From Roseateles sp049532965 (GTDB lineage Bacteria > Pseudomonadota > Gammaproteobacteria > Burkholderiales > Burkholderiaceae_C), in NCBI RefSeq assembly GCF_049532965.1, contig NZ_CP186694.1, positions 2,666,001 through 2,730,000 on the forward strand: DNA of 64,000 nt, in the 5' to 3' direction. The position numbers were made by a program, and so were the translations under genes. Below are positions 16,210 to 25,694 of this stretch, piece after piece. Each line of letters opens with the position of its first letter. Positions within the stretch are counted from its first letter, which is position 1. The notes beneath the pieces are model-generated. The model was given only the letters and a program-made list of their open reading frames with translations. It made no database searches and had not been told where the DNA came from.

Positions 16210-17055
16210 ATGGTCACCCGTCCGCCCCGCCAAGTCCCGCCGCCGCCTCGCCCCGAGGGCGACCAGCCGCGCGGCAACACCTACAGCCGCATCATTCCGC
16301 GCGAGGAGCTGTCCGGCTTCGCCGCGTGGAATCCGGGCACGCTGGACGGCGGCGCAGCGCCCCGCAAGCCGCCGGTGACCGCGCCCGCGCCGGTCGAGCC
16401 GCCGCCCCCGCCGCCCCCGCCCGGGCCCAGCATCGAGGACCTGATGCAGCAGGCCCGCCAGGCCGGCTACCAGGACGGTTACCGGGACGGCATGGCGGCG
16501 CTGGACGCGTTCAAGCAGAGCTTCGCCAAGCAGATCACCGCGCAGGTCGGCCAGTTGGTCGCCAGCTTCGACCAGGACCTGTCCGCAATCGAGCAAGGCA
16601 TGGCCGAGGCGCTGGCGCGCACCGCCGTCGAGCTGGCGCGCCAGGTGGTCCGCAACGAGCTGTCGACCGCGCCGGAACTCGTGTCCCGCGTGGCCCATGA
16701 CGCCGTCGAGGCGCTGCTCATCAATGCCCGCCACGTGCGCGTGCGCGTGCATCCCGACGACCTGCCGCTGGTGCTGGACGGCGCCGGCCAGGAGTTGCGC
16801 GCCCGCGAGGCGCAGGTCATTCCCGATCCGACGATCGGCCGGGGCGGCGTCAAGGTCGACGCCGACATCTGCAGTGTCGACGCGTCGATGCCGGCGCGCT
16901 GGCAGACGGCCGTCAACGCGCTCGGCCTGACCTCCGTCTGGGAGGATCGCCGCAGCGGCTCCGAAGGCCAGGAGTCGCGCCTGGACTTCCGTGCCGACCC
17001 GACGCCCAGCCAGTACGGCGGCCTGCCGCACGGCCTGCCCGAGGATCAGCGATGA
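16210..17055 (+). CDS. fliH: Flagellar export apparatus protein FliH
   Basis: Stator-like regulator of the FliI ATPase in the flagellar type III export system. 281 residues. The N-terminal 75 residues are Pro-rich and disordered (APAPVEPPPPPPPPGPS), then comes a coiled region GYQDGYRDGMAALDAFKQSF and the FliH/HrpE-like C-terminal domain with AVELARQVVRNEL. The stop overlaps the fliI start (ATGA), indicating coupled translation. Confidence 0.92.
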   Translation: MVTRPPRQVPPPPRPEGDQPRGNTYSRIIPREELSGFAAWNPGTLDGGAAPRKPPVTAPAPVEPPPPPPPPGPSIEDLMQQARQAGYQDGYRDGMAALDAFKQSFAKQITAQVGQLVASFDQDLSAIEQGMAEALARTAVELARQVVRNELSTAPELVSRVAHDAVEALLINARHVRVRVHPDDLPLVLDGAGQELRAREAQVIPDPTIGRGGVKVDADICSVDASMPARWQTAVNALGLTSVWEDRRSGSEGQESRLDFRADPTPSQYGGLPHGLPEDQR

Positions 17056-18476
17056 GCGCTCGCATCGACCGCTGGCAGCAGTATTTCGAGGACCTGCAGG
17101 CCTTCGCCGGCAACGCGCCCGCGCTCGAGCCGCAGGGCAAGCTGGTGCGCGTTGCCGGCCTCGTGCTGGAGGCCACCGGCGTGAAGGTGCCGGTGGGCTC
17201 GGTCTGCGAGATCCACATGCCCTCCTCCGCCGCGGCGCCGCGCCGCGGCCAGCGGCCGGTCACCGCGGAGGTGGTCGGTTTTTCCGGCGACCGGGCCTAC
17301 CTGATGCCCACCGACGAGATCCAGGGCCTGGCCAGCGGCGCCATGGTGCTGCCGCGCCCGGCCGCGCCGCATGGTCCGGTGCTCGGCGAGGAGCGCCATC
17401 CGTGGCGCCGCGACGAGGACCGCGGCCTGCACCTGCCGATGGGCGACGGACTGCTGGGACGGGTCGTCGATCCGCAGGGCCATCCGCTGGACCGCGGCGG
17501 CCCGCTGGACGACGTGCGCGACGAGCCGATGGTGCGGCGCCCGATCAACGCGATGGACCGGGATCCGGTCCGCCGCCCGCTCGACACCGGGGTGCGGGCG
17601 ATCAATTCGCTGCTGACCGTCGGCCGCGGCCAGCGCCTGGGCCTGTTCGCCGGCACCGGCGTCGGCAAGTCGGTGCTGCTGGGCATGATGGCGCGCTACA
17701 CCCAGGCGGACGTGATCGTCGTCGGCCTGATCGGCGAACGCGGCCGCGAGGTGAAGGAATTCATCGAGGACATCCTCGGCGAGGAAGGCCTGCGCCGCAG
17801 CGTCGTCGTGGCGGCCCCCGCCGATGCGCCGCCGCTGCTGCGCATGCAGGGCGCCACCTACGCCACGGCCATCGCCGAGCACTTCCGCGACCGCGGCCAG
17901 CATGTGCTGTTGCTGATGGACTCGCTGACACGCTACGCGATGGCGCAACGCGAAATTGCCCTCGCCATCGGCGAACCGCCAGCGACAAAAGGCTATCCAC
18001 CTTCCTGCTTCGCGAAGCTTCCGCAGTTGGTCGAGCGTAGCGGCAATGGCTTGGCGGGCGAAGGCTCGATCACCGCCTTCTATACGGTGCTGTCGGAGGG
18101 CGACGACCAGCAGGACCCGATCGCCGATGCCGCCCGAGGCATCCTGGACGGCCACATCGTGCTCTCCCGGGAGCTGGCGGAGAGCGGGCATTACCCGGCG
18201 ATCGACGTCGAGCGGTCCATCTCGCGGGTGATGACGAGCGTCGCGGACAAGCGGCACGTCGAACTGGCGCGGCGATTCCGGCAATTGCTCGCGAAATACA
18301 ACAAGGCGCGCGACCTGATCCAGCTCGGCGCCTACCAGCCCGGGCACGATCCGGAGCTGGACCTGGCGGTCCGGCTGCACAGCGACATGACCCGGTTGCT
18401 GCAACAAGACATGCATTCACCGGCTTCTTTGAACGATTGCCTCAACCAGTTGACCGCCACACTCAACCTTGCGTGA
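17052..18476 (+). CDS. fliI: Flagellum-specific ATPase FliI
   Basis: Hexameric export ATPase that unloads chaperone-substrate complexes at the export gate. 474 residues. The Walker A motif AGTGVGKS is at 200-207, Walker B hydrophobic run HVLLLMDSLTRYAMAQREIA follows, and GYPPSCFAKLPQLVERSG is the F1-type ATPase signature region. It overlaps fliH by four bases and is followed by fliJ after 34 bases. Confidence 0.97.
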   Translation: MSARIDRWQQYFEDLQAFAGNAPALEPQGKLVRVAGLVLEATGVKVPVGSVCEIHMPSSAAAPRRGQRPVTAEVVGFSGDRAYLMPTDEIQGLASGAMVLPRPAAPHGPVLGEERHPWRRDEDRGLHLPMGDGLLGRVVDPQGHPLDRGGPLDDVRDEPMVRRPINAMDRDPVRRPLDTGVRAINSLLTVGRGQRLGLFAGTGVGKSVLLGMMARYTQADVIVVGLIGERGREVKEFIEDILGEEGLRRSVVVAAPADAPPLLRMQGATYATAIAEHFRDRGQHVLLLMDSLTRYAMAQREIALAIGEPPATKGYPPSCFAKLPQLVERSGNGLAGEGSITAFYTVLSEGDDQQDPIADAARGILDGHIVLSRELAESGHYPAIDVERSISRVMTSVADKRHVELARRFRQLLAKYNKARDLIQLGAYQPGHDPELDLAVRLHSDMTRLLQQDMHSPASLNDCLNQLTATLNLA

Positions 18477-18510
18477 TAGCCGCCGACATCCGTTATGCGA
18501 GGTCATCGAC

Positions 18511-18981
18511 ATGAGTAGTTCCAATCTGCAGGCCCTGACCGTTCTCCTCGAACGCGCGGAGGCCGAGCGCGATGAAGCGTTGCGTCTGCTGCAGGAAGCG
18601 CAAGCGCGCGCCAACGCCGCTCGACACCAGCACGACCAGCTCGCGCAATACCGCACGGACTACCGCACCCGGTGGACGCAGGAATTCGCTCAACGGACCA
18701 CGGTTCATATCCTCGGCTGCTACCAGAACTTCGGCCAGCGCCTGGACCAGGCGATCGGCCAGCAGAGCGGCATTGCCGACTACGCCGACCAGCGCCTGTC
18801 CGCCGCCCGCGACATGCTGCGCGAGCGCGAACTGCGCGTGGCCTCGGTGCGCAAGCTGATCGAGCGCCGCCGCGCCGAGACGTTGCGTACCCAGATGCGC
18901 CAGGAGCAGCGCGCCACCGATGAACAGGCGGCTCGCGCCGCTGCCCGCGGCGGCAACCCGATGTCCCAGTTGGTGGCCTGA
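18511..18981 (+). CDS. fliJ: Flagellar export protein FliJ
   Basis: Coiled-coil protein that fits into the FliI hexamer like the gamma subunit of F1. 156 residues, almost all helical with regular charged heptads (LLERAEAERDEALRLLQEAQ). The ATG at 18511 is preceded by GAGGTCATCGAC; an upstream in-frame start at 18469 would overlap fliI and adds unconserved residues. Order fliI-fliJ-fliK is standard. Confidence 0.88.
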   Translation: MSSSNLQALTVLLERAEAERDEALRLLQEAQARANAARHQHDQLAQYRTDYRTRWTQEFAQRTTVHILGCYQNFGQRLDQAIGQQSGIADYADQRLSAARDMLRERELRVASVRKLIERRRAETLRTQMRQEQRATDEQAARAAARGGNPMSQLVA

Positions 18982-19050
18982 CGCGGCACCGCCGCCCGGT
19001 CCGCCGTCTTCCGCTCCCGTTTTCCGGTCCAGTCTCCCGGTCCCTTCGCC

Positions 19051-20478
19051 ATGACGCAGATCCAGAACACGTCCCCGCTGCCAGGCGCCCTCGCCGGCCT
19101 GGGCACCACCGCGAACGCCGGCCGCAAGGACGGCGCTTCGCCCGACTTCTCTCGCTGGCTGAACCAGAGCAGCCAGCAGCTGCAGAGCCAGTCCGCGACG
19201 ACGTCAACGCCATCGCAGCAGGCGTCTCAGCAGCAGGCGCAGCAATTGGCCGCCCAGCAGTTGCAGACGCAGCAGCAGGCGCAGCAGCTCCAGTCCCAGC
19301 AACAGGCTCAGCGCCAGAATGCCGCGACGCCGGCCAAGCCGGCGCGCACGCCAGAAAGCTCGGCCGCCCACGACGAGAACAAGCTCGCGGCACGCAATGC
19401 CTTGGCGCGCCAGCAGGCGAATCGGGCGGACAACGCCAGGACGCCTGCCCGCCCGGCGAGCACCGACGGTGCAGAGCGCTCCGACGCGAGCAACCGTGCG
19501 GACCCGGCCGAGGTGAAGGACGCGGACGCCGCCGACATGGTCGGCGAGACCGCACGCGCCGAAGGCCCGGAGGACGGCAAGGACAAGCGGGTCGCCAAGG
19601 AAGCCAAGGACGGCGCCACGCCGGCCGAGCAGATCCTGGCGATGCTGCGCGGCGAGGCGCCGGCCGAGACCCGGACCGAAGCGCGCGCAACGGCCGCGGA
19701 CGGTCAGGAAGACGGCACCAGCGCGCTGCCCGGCGGCGCGCATGGCAAGCACCCGACCACCGGCGACGCGATGCGCGAGCGCCAGGAGCTTCAGCGTGAG
19801 CTGAGCCAGGCGGCGGCCGGCAAGGCCGGCGCTGCCGAGGGATCCGACAAGGCCGCTCGCACGGAGGCCGTCCAGGCCGCCAGCAGCGGCGCGCATGACA
19901 TTGCCCTGGGCGACGGCGCGTCGAAGGGGCCGCAGCCAAGCTTCGAGGCCCTGCTCGCCGCGGCCCAGCAGGCCGGTCCGGCCGCGGGCCCGACCGGCAC
20001 CGATGCGTCCGCGCCGGCCGCCGCACCGAGCGTGCCGCTCAGCCAGCCGCTGGACAGCCCGGACTTCGCGCCCGAGCTCTCGGCCAGCGTCAGCCTGCTG
20101 ATCCAGGACGGCATCCATGAGGCGCAGTTGCAGCTCAATCCGACCGAGATGGGGCCGGTGTCGATCAACATCCAGCTGGACGGCCAGCAGGCGCAGGTGA
20201 ACTTCCATGCGCAGCACGCCGCGACCCGCGAGGTGCTGGAACGCAGCCTGCCGGATCTGGCGGCGGCCCTGCAGGCCCAGGGCTTGACCCTGAGCGGCGG
20301 TGGCGTGTTCGCACAGACGGCGTCGAGCGGCGGCCAGCAGCGGGGGGACGGATCGTCGAGCGGCAACGCGGACGGCCGCGGCCGCCGGGGTGACCGGGGC
20401 GGCGACGACGGTGTGGCCGCCACGGGCCGGACCGAGCGACGCACGGCGCCGCGCGGGCTGGTCGACCTGTACGCCTGA
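19051..20478 (+). CDS. fliK: Flagellar hook-length control protein FliK
   Basis: Secreted molecular ruler that switches export from hook to filament substrates. 475 residues. The N-terminal part is very Gln-rich (about 28-90) and then Ala/Asp/Glu-rich, as expected for a disordered ruler. The globular C-terminal switch domain includes LQLNPTEMGPVSINIQLDG and VNFHAQHAATREVLERSLP. About 70 bases after fliJ; about 135 bases separate it from fliL, where a new promoter could lie. Confidence 0.93.
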   Translation: MTQIQNTSPLPGALAGLGTTANAGRKDGASPDFSRWLNQSSQQLQSQSATTSTPSQQASQQQAQQLAAQQLQTQQQAQQLQSQQQAQRQNAATPAKPARTPESSAAHDENKLAARNALARQQANRADNARTPARPASTDGAERSDASNRADPAEVKDADAADMVGETARAEGPEDGKDKRVAKEAKDGATPAEQILAMLRGEAPAETRTEARATAADGQEDGTSALPGGAHGKHPTTGDAMRERQELQRELSQAAAGKAGAAEGSDKAARTEAVQAASSGAHDIALGDGASKGPQPSFEALLAAAQQAGPAAGPTGTDASAPAAAPSVPLSQPLDSPDFAPELSASVSLLIQDGIHEAQLQLNPTEMGPVSINIQLDGQQAQVNFHAQHAATREVLERSLPDLAAALQAQGLTLSGGGVFAQTASSGGQQRGDGSSSGNADGRGRRGDRGGDDGVAATGRTERRTAPRGLVDLYA

Positions 20479-20614
20479 CGGTCCGCGAGTCTGACCGGAA
20501 TCCGCCGCTTTTTCGCGCGTTGAGCGTGGGGGCGGCGCTTCACAATGGGAGCCATTGCCGGATCGTCAGGTCCGGTTCCCCGCCAGATCCACTTTTTTCA
20601 TCACCGGAGCGCCC

Positions 20615-21190
20615 ATGGCCACAGCCGCCGCAGGCAACGACGCCGCCGTCAAGGGCGGCGGCAAGAAGAAGCTGATCATCATCGTCGCCATCGTCCTGGT
20701 GGTGGTGATGGTGGGCGTCGGCGCGTTGCTGATGATGAAGAAGAAGTCCCACGCCGAGGACGAGGAAGGCGCCGGCGAGGAAAAGCCGGCCGCCGCCCAC
20801 GTCAAGCCGGGCACGCCGCCGACGTTCGTCCCGCTGGACCCGTTCACCGTGAACCTGGCCGACAAGGAAGTCGACCGCTTCGCGCAGGTCGGCATCACGC
20901 TGGAAGTGGCCGATCCCAAGGTGGCCGACCAGCTCAAGGCCTACATGCCGGCGATCCGCAACAACGTGCTGCTGGTGCTGTCGCACAAGACCTCGGCCGA
21001 GCTGCTGAGCCCCGAGGGCAAGGAGAAGCTGGCCCGCGAGATCCGCCGCGAGGCCGTGCGCCCGATGGGCATCGAGCTCGACGACGAGGACGAGGAAGAC
21101 GACGCCGCGCCGAAAAAGAAGAAGCGCAAGAAGCGCCAGGTCGAGAGCCCGGTGACGCAGGTGCTCTTCTCCACCTTCATCGTGCAGTGA
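20615..21190 (+). CDS. fliL: Flagellar basal-body protein FliL
   Basis: Inner-membrane protein that surrounds and stabilises the stator at high load. 191 residues from the ATG at 20615, preceded by CCGGAGCGCCC; the longer frame from 20555 adds residues without family resemblance. One membrane helix at 19-41 (LIIIVAIVLVVVMVGVGALL), then a periplasmic stomatin-like FliL domain. An acidic then Lys-rich insert (DDEDEEDDAAPKKKKRKKR) near residues 153-175 is unusual. First gene of the fliLMNOPQR run. Confidence 0.93.
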   Translation: MATAAAGNDAAVKGGGKKKLIIIVAIVLVVVMVGVGALLMMKKKSHAEDEEGAGEEKPAAAHVKPGTPPTFVPLDPFTVNLADKEVDRFAQVGITLEVADPKVADQLKAYMPAIRNNVLLVLSHKTSAELLSPEGKEKLAREIRREAVRPMGIELDDEDEEDDAAPKKKKRKKRQVESPVTQVLFSTFIVQ

Positions 21191-21215
21191 GCGGACCTCC
21201 CGAAGGGATCAGGCG

Positions 21216-22217
21216 ATGAATCAGCAAATCCTGTCGCAAGACGAAGTCGATGCCCTGCTCCAGGGCATCACCGGCGAGAGCCAGAAGCTCGAGGCCGAGG
21301 AGGTCCAGACCGGCGGCATCCGCGAGTACAACCTCGCCAGCCAGGAACGGATCGTCCGTGGGCGCATGCCCACGATGGAGATCATCAACGAGCGGTTCGC
21401 GCGCAACATCCGCATCGGGCTGTTCAACTTCATCCGCAAGAGCCCGGAAGTCGCCATCGGCGGCATCAAGGTGCAGAAGTACAGCGCCTTCCTGCGCGAG
21501 ATCGTGGTGCCGACCAACTTCAACATCGTGTCGGTCAAGCCGCTGCGCGGCAACGGGCTGATCGTCTGCGACCCGACGCTGGTGTTCGCGGTGATCGACT
21601 CGCTGTTCGGCGGCATCGGCAAGTTCCACACCCGCATCGAGGGCCGCGATTTCTCGGCCACCGAGCAACGCGTGATCCTGCGCCTGGTCGAGGTGATCAC
21701 GCAGGAGTACCTCAAGGCGTGGAAGGGCATCTATCCGCTGGAGCTGGAGTACCAGCGCTCGGAGATGCAGCCGCAGTTCGCCAACATCGCCACGCCCAGC
21801 GAGATCGTCGTGTCGACCTCGTTCACGCTGGAGATCGGCGAGACCAGCGGCACGGTGTACTTCTGCATTCCGTATTCGACGCTGGAGCCGATCCGCGACG
21901 TGCTGTACAGCACCACGCAGGGCGACTCGAGCGAACCCGATCGCCGCTGGGTCAACCTGCTCAAGCACCAGATCCAGTCGGCCGAGGTCGAACTGGTGGC
22001 GGAGCTGGCCAAGGCCCCGGCGACGGTGGAACAGTTGCTGGCCTTCAAGCCGGGCGACTTCATCGAGCTGGACCTGGAGCAGATCATCCAGGCCAAGGTG
22101 GATGGCGTGCCGGTGTTCGATTGCCATTACGGCACCTCGAACGGCAAGTATTCGATCAAGATTGAAAAGATGCTGACCGGCCCGGATGCCGGCTGGCTGG
22201 GAGCCCGCAATGGCTGA
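21216..22217 (+). CDS. fliM: Flagellar motor switch protein FliM
   Basis: C-ring protein that binds phosphorylated CheY. 333 residues. The N-terminal CheY-binding peptide is clear in ILSQDEVDALLQGI, followed by the CheC-like middle domain and a C-terminal SpoA domain near 255-325. It ends eight bases inside fliN, so translation is coupled. Confidence 0.97.
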   Translation: MNQQILSQDEVDALLQGITGESQKLEAEEVQTGGIREYNLASQERIVRGRMPTMEIINERFARNIRIGLFNFIRKSPEVAIGGIKVQKYSAFLREIVVPTNFNIVSVKPLRGNGLIVCDPTLVFAVIDSLFGGIGKFHTRIEGRDFSATEQRVILRLVEVITQEYLKAWKGIYPLELEYQRSEMQPQFANIATPSEIVVSTSFTLEIGETSGTVYFCIPYSTLEPIRDVLYSTTQGDSSEPDRRWVNLLKHQIQSAEVELVAELAKAPATVEQLLAFKPGDFIELDLEQIIQAKVDGVPVFDCHYGTSNGKYSIKIEKMLTGPDAGWLGARNG

Positions 22218-22656
22218 CACGAACAACCCGATGGACGAACAGGACGCGATGGCCGCCGAATGGGCGGCGGCGCTGGCCGAGGCTGGTGGCTCGGGCGGCA
22301 ACGAGGTCGCGGCGGAAGTGCAGCCGGTGGCCGAGCAGGTCGCCCCGGCGGCCTTCACCAACTTTGCGCCGACGCCGGGCAACCTGCCGGGCAGCGACAT
22401 CAACATGATCCTGGACATTCCGGTCCAGCTCACGGTGGAGCTGGGCCGGACGCGGATCCCGATCAAGAACATCCTGCAGCTGGCGCAGGGCTCGGTGGTC
22501 GAGCTCGACGCGCTGGCGGGCGAGCCGATGGACGTGCTGGTCAACGGCTACCTGATCGCGCAGGGCGAGGTCGTGGTCGTCAACGACAAGTTCGGCATCC
22601 GCCTCACCGACATCGTGACCCCGTCCGAACGCATGCGCCGTCTCAGCAAGGCCTGA
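22210..22656 (+). CDS. fliN: Flagellar motor switch protein FliN
   Basis: SpoA-domain protein at the base of the C ring that also docks FliH-FliI. 148 residues: an Ala/Glu-rich tail (1-60), then the SpoA domain with IPVQLTVELGRTRIPIKNIL and the conserved end IRLTDIVTPSERMRRL. The ATG at 22210 overlaps fliM and has GGGAG upstream; an in-frame start at 22186 is less likely. Confidence 0.96.
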   Translation: MADTNNPMDEQDAMAAEWAAALAEAGGSGGNEVAAEVQPVAEQVAPAAFTNFAPTPGNLPGSDINMILDIPVQLTVELGRTRIPIKNILQLAQGSVVELDALAGEPMDVLVNGYLIAQGEVVVVNDKFGIRLTDIVTPSERMRRLSKA

Positions 22657-22717
22657 CGCTTGCGGAGGGGCGGCCGGGCGCCGCCCTCGCGCGGATGCGC
22701 AGCTATAGTCGCCCGCC

Positions 22718-23083
22718 ATGAACAACAGCCTCGTCCCCCTGCTCTGGTTCCTGGCCATCCTGGCCTTGATTCCCGTCGTGCTGTGGCTGCTCAAGCGCAC
22801 GCCGCTGGGTGGCGCGGCGCTCGGCGGACAGTTGCGCACCGTGGCGCAACTGGTGATCGCTCCCAGTCAACGCATCGTGATCGTCGAGGTCGGCCAGGAC
22901 GAGGACCGCCAGTGGCTGGTCCTGGGCATCACCGGCCAGCAGATCCGCACGCTTCACGTGATGCCGCCGCAGGCGGACGCCGGCGTGGCGCTGCAGGCGG
23001 CGCAGCCGTCGTTCTCCTCGATGCTCAAGCGCAGCCTGGGCGGCAGGCACGCCGATGGCCCGGGACCGGGCAACCCCGCCTGA
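22718..23083 (+). CDS. fliO: Flagellar biosynthesis protein FliO
   Basis: Small membrane protein that helps assemble the FliP ring of the export gate. 121 residues: one N-terminal helix (about 5-24, LVPLLWFLAILALIPVVLWL), then a cytoplasmic part resembling FliO (GGQLRTVAQLVIAPSQRIVI). It lacks a cleavable signal. Position between fliN and fliP fits. Confidence 0.88.
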   Translation: MNNSLVPLLWFLAILALIPVVLWLLKRTPLGGAALGGQLRTVAQLVIAPSQRIVIVEVGQDEDRQWLVLGITGQQIRTLHVMPPQADAGVALQAAQPSFSSMLKRSLGGRHADGPGPGNPA

Positions 23084-23096
23084 TCGGGAACGGCGC

Positions 23097-23906
23097 ATGA
23101 CCGCATCGATGCCTTCCTTCCTCGCCGCACAAGCACGGCGCGCGCGCCGGGCGCATCGCCCGCTGGCCGTGCTGGCCGTGCTGACGCTGGGCGGCCTGGG
23201 CGCCGCATGGGCGCAGCAAGGCGGCGGCGCGCCGGCCAGCGTGCCGCTGATCATCGGCCAGGGCGCCGGCGGCAACAGCTACTCGGTCCCGATCCAGACG
23301 CTGCTGTTCTTCACTGCGCTGGGCTTCCTGCCCGCGGTGCTGCTGATGATGACCGGCTTCACCCGGATCGTGATCGTGCTGTCGCTGCTGCGCCAGGCGC
23401 TGGGCACGCAGGCGGCGCCGCCGAACCAGGTGATCGTGGGCCTGTCGCTGTTCCTGACCTTCTTCGTGATGAGTCCCACGCTGGACCGCGTCTACACCGA
23501 AGCCTGGCAGCCCTACCAGAGCGGCCAGATCGGCTTCGATGTGGCGCTGGATCGCGCGCAGGTGCCGATGCGCGCCTTCATGCTGAAGCAGACCCGCCAG
23601 TCCGACGTCGCGCTGTTCGCGCGGCTCGCCAAGCTCGAGCCCAATGTCGCGCCGGAGAACGTGCCTTTCCGGGTGCTGGTCCCCGCGTTCGTCACCAGCG
23701 AACTGAAGTCGGCGTTCCAGATCGCGTTCCTCATCTTCATCCCCTTCCTGGTGATCGACATGATCGTCTCCAGCGTGCTGATGAGCCTGGGGATGATGAT
23801 GCTGTCGCCGGTGCTGGTGTCGCTGCCGTTCAAGCTGATGCTGTTCGTGCTGGCGGACGGCTGGAACCTGCTGCTGGGATCGCTGGCGGCGTCGTTCGCG
23901 CAATAG
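23097..23906 (+). CDS. fliP: Flagellar export gate protein FliP
   Basis: Core pore subunit of the flagellar type III export gate. 269 residues from the ATG at 23097, with a cleavable signal sequence (about 1-39, ending AAWA). FliP hallmark sequences are present: MTGFTRIVIVLSLLRQALGT near 83-102 and LGMMMLSPVLVSLPFKLMLF in the C-terminal membrane part. The in-frame start at 23055 would overlap fliO and is rejected. Confidence 0.96.
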   Translation: MTASMPSFLAAQARRARRAHRPLAVLAVLTLGGLGAAWAQQGGGAPASVPLIIGQGAGGNSYSVPIQTLLFFTALGFLPAVLLMMTGFTRIVIVLSLLRQALGTQAAPPNQVIVGLSLFLTFFVMSPTLDRVYTEAWQPYQSGQIGFDVALDRAQVPMRAFMLKQTRQSDVALFARLAKLEPNVAPENVPFRVLVPAFVTSELKSAFQIAFLIFIPFLVIDMIVSSVLMSLGMMMLSPVLVSLPFKLMLFVLADGWNLLLGSLAASFAQ

Positions 23907-23939
23907 CGGACGCGGCGTCCAAAGCGAAAGGAGTCCACG

Positions 23940-24209
23940 ATGGATGCTCAACAGGTCTTCACGATCGGCCAGCAGGGCCTGTACGTGCTGCTGATGGTGG
24001 CCGCGCCGATCCTGCTGACGGTGCTGGCGGTGGGGGTGCTGGTGTCGGTGTTCCAGGCCGCCACGCAGATCAACGAGTCGACGCTGTCGTTCGTGCCCAA
24101 GATCGTCGCCGCGGTGCTGGTGCTGGCCGTGGCCGGCCCCTGGATGATCACCACGCTGGTCGAATACATCCAGCGCACGCTGCAAAGCATCCCGCAGGCG
24201 CTGGGCTGA
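23940..24209 (+). CDS. fliQ: Flagellar export gate protein FliQ
   Basis: Small two-helix export gate subunit of 89 residues, exactly the family length. Helices at about 15-40 and 52-75; the family-typical QINESTLSFVPKI loop lies between them. 33 bases after fliP. Confidence 0.96.
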   Translation: MDAQQVFTIGQQGLYVLLMVAAPILLTVLAVGVLVSVFQAATQINESTLSFVPKIVAAVLVLAVAGPWMITTLVEYIQRTLQSIPQALG

Positions 24210-24267
24210 CGCGGCGCCCTGCCCTCCGCGCTGCCCTCGTTCCACATCCCGTTCCTCACCGGCCCCG

Positions 24268-25032
24268 ATGATTTCCTTCAGCGAAGCGCAACTGCTCGCC
24301 TGGATCAATCCGGTGCTGTGGCCGTTCATCCGCACGCTGGCACTGTTCGCGGGCATGCCGGTCTTCAGCCAGCGGCAGGTGCCGGCGCGCGTGCGCATCG
24401 GATTGGCGCTGTTCATCGCGGTGGCCGCCCAGCCGTCGCTGCCCCCGATGCCGGTGATCCCGCTCGATTCGTTGCCGCAGTTGCTGACCGTCACGGCGCA
24501 GCAATTGCTGATCGGGCTGGCGATGGGCTTCGCGGTGCGGGTGGTGTTTGCGGCACTTGAATTCGCGGGTGAGCTGATCGGGCTGCAGATGGGCCTGAAC
24601 TTCGCCGGCTTCTTCGATCCGTCGACCGGCTCGCAGGGGACGTCCTCGTCCCGCTTCCTGGGATCGATGGTGGCCTTCCTCTTCATCGCCATCAACGGTC
24701 ACCTGATGCTGATCAACTCGCTGGTGGAGAGCTTCCAGGCCTTTCCCGTCGGCGAGGAGCCTTTCCGTTTCCTGCGCGTGGCGCAACCGCAGGTATGGGG
24801 CGCGGAGATCTTCCGCATGGGCCTGTGGATCGCACTGCCGCTGATCACGATGCTGATGTTCGTGAACCTGGTGCTGGGCATCATCTCGCGGGTGGCACCG
24901 CAGTTGAACGTGTTCTCGGTGGGCTTCCCGCTGACGGTCAGCATCGGGCTGGTCGGGATGGTGGCCACGCTGCCCCTGATGCACCAGCCGTTCATGGTCG
25001 CGCTGGAGCGGATGCTGGCCGCGTTCAACTGA
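24268..25032 (+). CDS. fliR: Flagellar export gate protein FliR
   Basis: Polytopic export gate subunit of 254 residues with about six membrane segments. Conserved LIGLQMGLNFAGFFDPSTG and FSVGFPLTVSIGLVGM are visible. Last gene of the flagellar series; the following 210 bases have no recognised feature and lead into DNA of different composition. Confidence 0.96.
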   Translation: MISFSEAQLLAWINPVLWPFIRTLALFAGMPVFSQRQVPARVRIGLALFIAVAAQPSLPPMPVIPLDSLPQLLTVTAQQLLIGLAMGFAVRVVFAALEFAGELIGLQMGLNFAGFFDPSTGSQGTSSSRFLGSMVAFLFIAINGHLMLINSLVESFQAFPVGEEPFRFLRVAQPQVWGAEIFRMGLWIALPLITMLMFVNLVLGIISRVAPQLNVFSVGFPLTVSIGLVGMVATLPLMHQPFMVALERMLAAFN

Positions 25033-25244
25033 GCGCGGTGCCGGGGGGAAGGTCGATCTCGGGGTGACGTCGGACTGACATCGGTCGCGCCAGCATCCCC
25101 CGCGCGAGTGCCTTCCGCCTTGCTGTTTTCTCCCCCGTCGCCTACCAGTTCAAGTCATGGCTGGATGAGGGTCAGGTCTGAACAATTCATCCATCGAGTG
25201 CTGCTGCCCCGGCGGCCGAACGACCCTTGATGTTGGAGAAGACC

Positions 25245-25694
25245 ATGCGCCCCATGAGTCATGCAAAGACCGAGAAGATCGATGTCATCATCGCCCGCCC
25301 CCTAACGCCGAGCGCTGGCCCGTTGCCCCCTCTCCGTGGAGAAGCCTCGGATGCTCTGCTCGGGTCGGCGCGCTACGAAAAGACCATTCGAGACTTCGGC
25401 CGTTTCCACCGAGGTGTTCGACCGAAAGACCTGGAGCAGTTTCACAATCACTTGCTGCAAAGCTATCCGGGTAGGGACATCACGGTACGCGTCTGCCCCG
25501 AGTTCGACTCGTACGGCATTCTGCTGTTCAGCGTCTATGGCTTCACCGCTGCCAACTACCTTTGCAGCGCTGAGGAGAAGGCATTCATCAGGGGGCTCTC
25601 GCCCCGGCTCGCCAATCTCATCGGACCCGTTGCGGTCTTCCGCAGGACTGGACCGTTCCCTGGAAAACTCCACCGTCGCCTGAGGGACTCCTGA
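25245..25694 (+). CDS. Uncharacterised protein, first gene of a HEPN-linked pair
   Basis: 149 residues; I do not recognise a family. The ATG at 25245 has a strong GGAG six bases upstream; ATG at 25230 is possible. The middle part predicts a compact alpha/beta domain (ITVRVCPEFDSYGILLFSVY, LCSAEEKAFIRGLSPRLANL). It overlaps the next gene by one base (TGATG), so the two are cotranslated. The region is less GC-rich at third positions than its neighbours, suggesting acquisition. It might be the partner or antidote of the HEPN protein, but no nucleotidyltransferase motif is visible. Confidence 0.6.
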   Translation: MRPMSHAKTEKIDVIIARPLTPSAGPLPPLRGEASDALLGSARYEKTIRDFGRFHRGVRPKDLEQFHNHLLQSYPGRDITVRVCPEFDSYGILLFSVYGFTAANYLCSAEEKAFIRGLSPRLANLIGPVAVFRRTGPFPGKLHRRLRDS